This document shows positions 32,824 to 36,296 of a stretch of 36,296 bases of DNA, in pieces. Location: assembly GCA_016841605.1 (NCBI GenBank), contig JAENYV010000022.1, forward strand, positions 1 to 36,296. The letters run 5' to 3'. The notes under the pieces are model-generated. The model was not told where the DNA came from. It saw only the letters and a list, made by a program, of their open reading frames with translations, and did not search any database. The first letter of the stretch is position 1; every line of letters begins with the position of its first letter. A program made the translations under genes and the position numbers. Origin of the DNA: Dethiobacter alkaliphilus. Lineage in GTDB: Bacteria; Bacillota; Dethiobacteria; DTU022; UBA8154.

Positions 32824-35800
32824 ATGAAAAAGATGAATCATCGAAGTTACAAAAAAGGATGGGCGTTTGTGCTGAGGCTCGCAATGGTATTTGCGACACT
32901 TTTCGGGGGCTTTGGCTTCCTGGGGATCCATGGGATTGTGGGTGAAGCGTATGCAGCAACTACAAGAACTGATCTGTTAAATTTGGAATCCGAGATTACC
33001 CAAAATAATACAACCCAGGGCTGGGCTTGGGACAGTACTGCAAAGATCCTTACCCTGAGCGGGATCAATTTGAATACCGCTGGTTCATTAGGCATGCTTG
33101 TACCGGAAGGCACCTCGATTGTGCTTGTTGGTGACAATAATATAAAAGCGACGTATATAGGCAATCAGGGTCAGGGGATTTATGCCCGTGGTGACGTGAC
33201 GATTTCCGGCACCGGCTCACTGACGGTGACTTCCCCGGGCATCAATGCCAATAACGCTAGTACCTATGGCTATTATATGTCCAGCGGGACGCTCACGATC
33301 AATAGCGGCACAGTAAGTATCACCGGTGGAAATGCCTCTCCTGGAATCTACAGAAGCAGCAATGGAATTGCCGGAAATCTGATTATCAATGGCGGCACAG
33401 TTACGGCAACTGGGGGAACGGCTGAAGGATCTGATTACTCCTATAGCTCCGGATTGAGCGGAGTCACCCTGACCATGAATGGAGGGGTTCTGAATGTATC
33501 CGGCGGTCCGAGCCAAAACAGCAATGGCATCCGTATGAATACTATCAGCTTTAACGGTGGTACTACAACGGCTACGTCAGGCACATGTGCGGTGCGTGGA
33601 GGCACTATAACGAAAGCCGCAAATCTAAGAATCAATTCACCTTTGGGGGGAATGATTACCAGCGATGCCAGCGGCCAGTTTATCGCGTATTCAAATGGAA
33701 CAACGAAAGCAACAAGTGTTGTCATTGCGCCCCTTAGCCCGGCCAAGGCTATCACCGCATTTGATTTTAACGGATTAACACCGAATGTAAACGGAACAGT
33801 CAACGAGGGCGCAAAAACCATAGCTCTCACTGTTCCTTATGGAACGGATGTGACGGCTCTGATACCGACAATAACCCATACGGGAGCAAGTATATCCCCA
33901 AGCAATGGAACTGCACGGAATTTTACAAGTCCGGTGACCTATACCGTAACGGCAGAGGATGGCACAACCCAGCAGTATGTGGTCACGGTCACAGTAGCAA
34001 GCCCTACTGCAAGAACGACGACCTTGGATTTGACAAGTATGGCCACAACGAATCAAGCTGACGAAGGCTGGGATTGGGATGCTGACACAAAGATCCTTAC
34101 ACTCAGCGGGATCAATTTATCAACAAATGATTCCACCGGCATCATCGTACCGACAGACACCGCGATCGTGTTTACTGGTGATAACTACGTAGAGTCGACC
34201 CAGGGTACCGGCAGTAGTAGTTACGGGATTTACGCCGCAAGTGGCTTGATGATTTCCGGCAGCGGCACATTGGCTGTGACAAGTGCAGTTGTCGATTCAG
34301 TTTACGGCAATACCTATGGCATTTATATCAACGGTGGTGGTGCCACAATCAATAGCGGTACGGTGACAGCAACCGCAGGGACCGCTTCGGGCATCTCTGC
34401 CTATAGTTACGGTATTTATAGTCGGAATGGGTCGCTGACCATCAACGGCGGCACAGTAACGGCATCCGGCGGAACTGCTTCCGGAGATTCGGGCGGAAGT
34501 GAAGGTCTGTATGTAGATAATGATGATCTGATCATGAATGAAGGTACCCTGAATGCCTCCGGCGGCACGGCTGCGAGTAACGGCACTAGTGTTGGATTAA
34601 CTTGTTATGGTATGGTTAGATTTAACGGTGGAACCACAACGGCTACGTCAAATAATGCAACTATTCGTAGCGCAGTATATGGGACGAGTGGAATCATTCT
34701 TGATACAGATCAATGGATCTCATCACCGACAGGTGCAGTACTTAGCGCGGACAATAGGATGATCAATGAGTCAGATGGCACAACGATTGCAACAAGTGCA
34801 ATCATCAGTCCATATGCCGCACCAACTATAAGCGTGGACGATCCTTCCGTCACAGAAGGTGATTCTGGTCCGAAAAACCTTGTATTTACCGTGAGTTTGT
34901 CTTCTGCAAGCGTACAAACCGTAACGGTACATTACGCAACTGCAGATGGCACGGCAACAACCGCTGACTCTGATTATTCCAGCACCTCGGGCACCTTGAG
35001 TTTTTCTCCGGATGAAACCAGCAAGACCGTAAACGTGGCGATCAATGGGGATACTACATATGAACCAGATGAAACCGTTTATTTGAACCTTTCGAGTGCA
35101 GCCAAGGCGACGATCAGCGATGCACAGGGGACGGGAACAATAACCAATGATGATCCGGCACCGATATCTCTTGATACCGTTTCAATCAGCGGTCAGGCAA
35201 AGGTTGGGCAAACCCTTTCTGCTGTAGTATCTCCGGCCGCGGCAACAGTTGCCTACCAATGGAAAGCTGATGGAGCAGATATTGCCTCCGCCACGGGAGA
35301 TACTTATACAGTACAAGCTTCCGATTTGGGCAAAGTCATTACAGTTGCTGTGACAGGAACTGGCGGATATTCGGGAACGCTAACAAGTGTTTCCACCAGT
35401 GCCATCACCTATATTTCAATAACAGCGGCAAGTATCACAATGACAGCACCGGCAGCAGGCGCGACTCCTCAGACCGCGGCTAATGTTGAAACGGCAACAG
35501 CCAATTCAGATTATACCGTAACAGGCGTTACGTGGAATCAGGCTATGACTGCCGAAGGAAAATTCAAAGCGGGGACAACGTATACGGCAACGATTGAATT
35601 AACCTCAAAGAATGTAAAAGAATTTCAATCGGCGGCATTTACGCCAACCGTAACCGGAGCAGATTCTGTAGGGACTACCACAACAACAGGAACGGGAACG
35701 GGAAATAACGTAAGCTTTACCGTGACGTACGCAACAACGGCTGCATTAACAGTAAGCAGTATTTCCGTAACGACGCAGCCTACAAAGTTAGCGTACACAG

Positions 35801-36296
35801 AAATAGCAGACGAGATATTAGCATTGAATGATATGATCGTGACCGTAACGAACAATGACGGTACAACAACTGCCGCGGTATTCACTGATGGAACGGCAGC
35901 AGGCTTTACTGCAAGTCCGGCGAATGGAACCGCGCTTACTGTGGCATTACACAATGGTAACCCTGTAACCATCACACAGACGGCAACTGGCAAGACTGCT
36001 ACAACGACAAATTTGACGGTAGCAGCAAATCCGGCCAAGGCAATCACAGCATTTGACTTTAACGGCTTAACGCCGAATGTGACGGGAACGGTTAACGAAG
36101 GTGCCAAAACAATAGCCCTTACTGTGCCGTATGCAACGGATGTGACGGCTTTGGTGCCAACCATCACACATACCGGGGCGAGCGTATCTCCAAGCAGTGG
36201 AACGGCACAGGATTTCACAAATCCGGTGACTTATTCCGTAACAGCAGCAGACAGTTCGACCCAGGCGTATGTGGTTACGGTCACGGCAGCAGCAAA
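32824..36296 (+). CDS. Large secreted repeat protein, partial at window end
   Basis: 1157 codons run open to the window edge with no stop. A signal peptide ends near AYAA (about residue 40). Two beta-helix modules of Cthe_2159/PF14262 style lie at about 45-300 and 399-665, each starting with a GWxWD...KILTLSGINL segment and continuing with INSGTV or INGGTV repeats. Two DUF5018-like domains are at 306-390 and 1070-1154. A Calx-beta domain is at about 671-778 (DDPSVTEGDSG, YEPDETVYLNLS, ITNDDP). An Ig-like module follows at about 785-860 (GQAKVGQTLSA, YQWKADG). AAAGGAG lies two bases before this ATG and 11 before one at 32833, so either may be used. It is probably a surface protein that binds glycan. 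The anchor must lie beyond the window. Confidence 0.85.
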   Translation, partial: MKKMNHRSYKKGWAFVLRLAMVFATLFGGFGFLGIHGIVGEAYAATTRTDLLNLESEITQNNTTQGWAWDSTAKILTLSGINLNTAGSLGMLVPEGTSIVLVGDNNIKATYIGNQGQGIYARGDVTISGTGSLTVTSPGINANNASTYGYYMSSGTLTINSGTVSITGGNASPGIYRSSNGIAGNLIINGGTVTATGGTAEGSDYSYSSGLSGVTLTMNGGVLNVSGGPSQNSNGIRMNTISFNGGTTTATSGTCAVRGGTITKAANLRINSPLGGMITSDASGQFIAYSNGTTKATSVVIAPLSPAKAITAFDFNGLTPNVNGTVNEGAKTIALTVPYGTDVTALIPTITHTGASISPSNGTARNFTSPVTYTVTAEDGTTQQYVVTVTVASPTARTTTLDLTSMATTNQADEGWDWDADTKILTLSGINLSTNDSTGIIVPTDTAIVFTGDNYVESTQGTGSSSYGIYAASGLMISGSGTLAVTSAVVDSVYGNTYGIYINGGGATINSGTVTATAGTASGISAYSYGIYSRNGSLTINGGTVTASGGTASGDSGGSEGLYVDNDDLIMNEGTLNASGGTAASNGTSVGLTCYGMVRFNGGTTTATSNNATIRSAVYGTSGIILDTDQWISSPTGAVLSADNRMINESDGTTIATSAIISPYAAPTISVDDPSVTEGDSGPKNLVFTVSLSSASVQTVTVHYATADGTATTADSDYSSTSGTLSFSPDETSKTVNVAINGDTTYEPDETVYLNLSSAAKATISDAQGTGTITNDDPAPISLDTVSISGQAKVGQTLSAVVSPAAATVAYQWKADGADIASATGDTYTVQASDLGKVITVAVTGTGGYSGTLTSVSTSAITYISITAASITMTAPAAGATPQTAANVETATANSDYTVTGVTWNQAMTAEGKFKAGTTYTATIELTSKNVKEFQSAAFTPTVTGADSVGTTTTTGTGTGNNVSFTVTYATTAALTVSSISVTTQPTKLAYTEIADEILALNDMIVTVTNNDGTTTAAVFTDGTAAGFTASPANGTALTVALHNGNPVTITQTATGKTATTTNLTVAANPAKAITAFDFNGLTPNVTGTVNEGAKTIALTVPYATDVTALVPTITHTGASVSPSSGTAQDFTNPVTYSVTAADSSTQAYVVTVTAAA
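32970..34123 (+). repeat. Duplicated beta-helix module inside the surface protein
   Basis: DNA around 33018-33077 reappears at about 34062-34123, with near-identical AAAGATCCTTAC and AGCGGGATCAATTT. The protein level is similarly conserved for about 80 residues from each point. This is a long internal duplication of the first secreted module. Confidence 0.7.
33739..33993 (+). repeat. DUF5018-like domain, copy 1
   Basis: An 85-codon unit encoding PAKAITAFDFNGLTPN, then VTALIPTITHTGAS and QYVVTVT. It matches copy 2 in length and frame, with many synonymous differences, so the duplication is old or under protein-level selection. Confidence 0.8.
36031..36285 (+). repeat. DUF5018-like domain, copy 2
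   Basis: An 85-codon unit with the same opening PAKAITAFDFNGLTPN and the same VTAL...PTITHTGAS core as copy 1. It lies 2.3 kb downstream in the same frame. The next unit could begin beyond the window edge. Confidence 0.8.

Noticed and set aside
35625-36218. Minus-strand open frame of 197 codons near the right edge
   Set aside because: Antisense of the repeat-rich surface protein. Its Val/Ala-rich translation comes from Thr- and Ala-rich codons on the other strand.
32970-36296. Possible CRISPR array in the repetitive right end
   Set aside because: The repeats are protein modules of 85 or more codons in one frame, not short identical repeats with regular spacers.

Overview
The window is 36.3 kb of bacterial DNA, most likely from an anaerobic member of the Bacillota (class Clostridia or a relative). 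The reasons are strong AAGGAGG-type ribosome binding sites, vegetative promoters of the TTGACA-N17-TATAAT type, AT-rich spacers, and gene families common in that group: an EFR1-type flavodoxin/ferredoxin, BlaI/M56 pairs, DUF3795, DUF445, and large surface proteins with signal peptides. No rRNA, tRNA, CRISPR array or core housekeeping gene is visible. It reads as an accessory region built around efflux, metal or small-molecule export, stress sensing and cell-surface proteins.

Layout. 1-480: spacer holding a decayed M56/BlaR1 fragment. 481-8528: efflux block. A 14-TM MFS pump faces a five-gene minus-strand operon (TetR regulator, CPBP membrane protease, MFS_3 pump, DUF6544 protein, alpha/beta hydrolase). 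A second 14-TM pump is divergent from that operon. The control region at 6771-6847 is a near-perfect 27-bp-arm palindrome with a promoter pointing each way. 8540-16555: minus strand, with a 1648-residue secreted protein (rhamnogalacturonan-lyase-like front, four FN3 domains, discoidin-type domain, InlB-type repeat, CFI-box C-terminus), a DUF445 membrane protein, an EFR1-type iron-sulfur flavoprotein and a radical SAM enzyme. 16871-17490: RelB/RelE-type toxin-antitoxin pair with its own operator. 17749-22256: heterodimeric ABC exporter behind a Fur-box-like site, plus a TetR gene with a 30-bp palindrome over its promoter. 22359-24399: TetR gene followed by an amidohydrolase. 24410-25107: DUF3795 protein coupled to a 58-residue cysteine-containing protein. 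25265-26188: MerR regulator with the 19-bp promoter spacer typical of MerR control. 26240-26944: AlkD-like DNA glycosylase. 27107-29777: BlaI repressor and M56 membrane protease with an inverted-repeat operator. 30094-30544: zinc-ribbon protein of unknown function.

30545-32820 is a gene graveyard. It contains a deleted MoeB/ThiF/HesA pseudogene, a MATE efflux remnant fused to a serine recombinase remnant that has lost its catalytic serine and its frame, and a further degenerate frame. From 32824 to the window edge runs an unfinished surface protein with two beta-helix modules, two DUF5018-like repeats, a Calx-beta domain and an Ig-like domain.

The efflux genes form regulator-controlled units, each TetR, BlaI or MerR gene sitting next to its likely operator. 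Two giant surface proteins, one lyase-like and one resembling the Cthe_2159 polysaccharide-binding family, may both concern plant-type acidic polysaccharide; this is inference. No single wholly new system stands out. The best leads are the symmetric TetR control region, the Fur-box-linked exporter, the coupled DUF3795/58-residue pair and the two large surface proteins.
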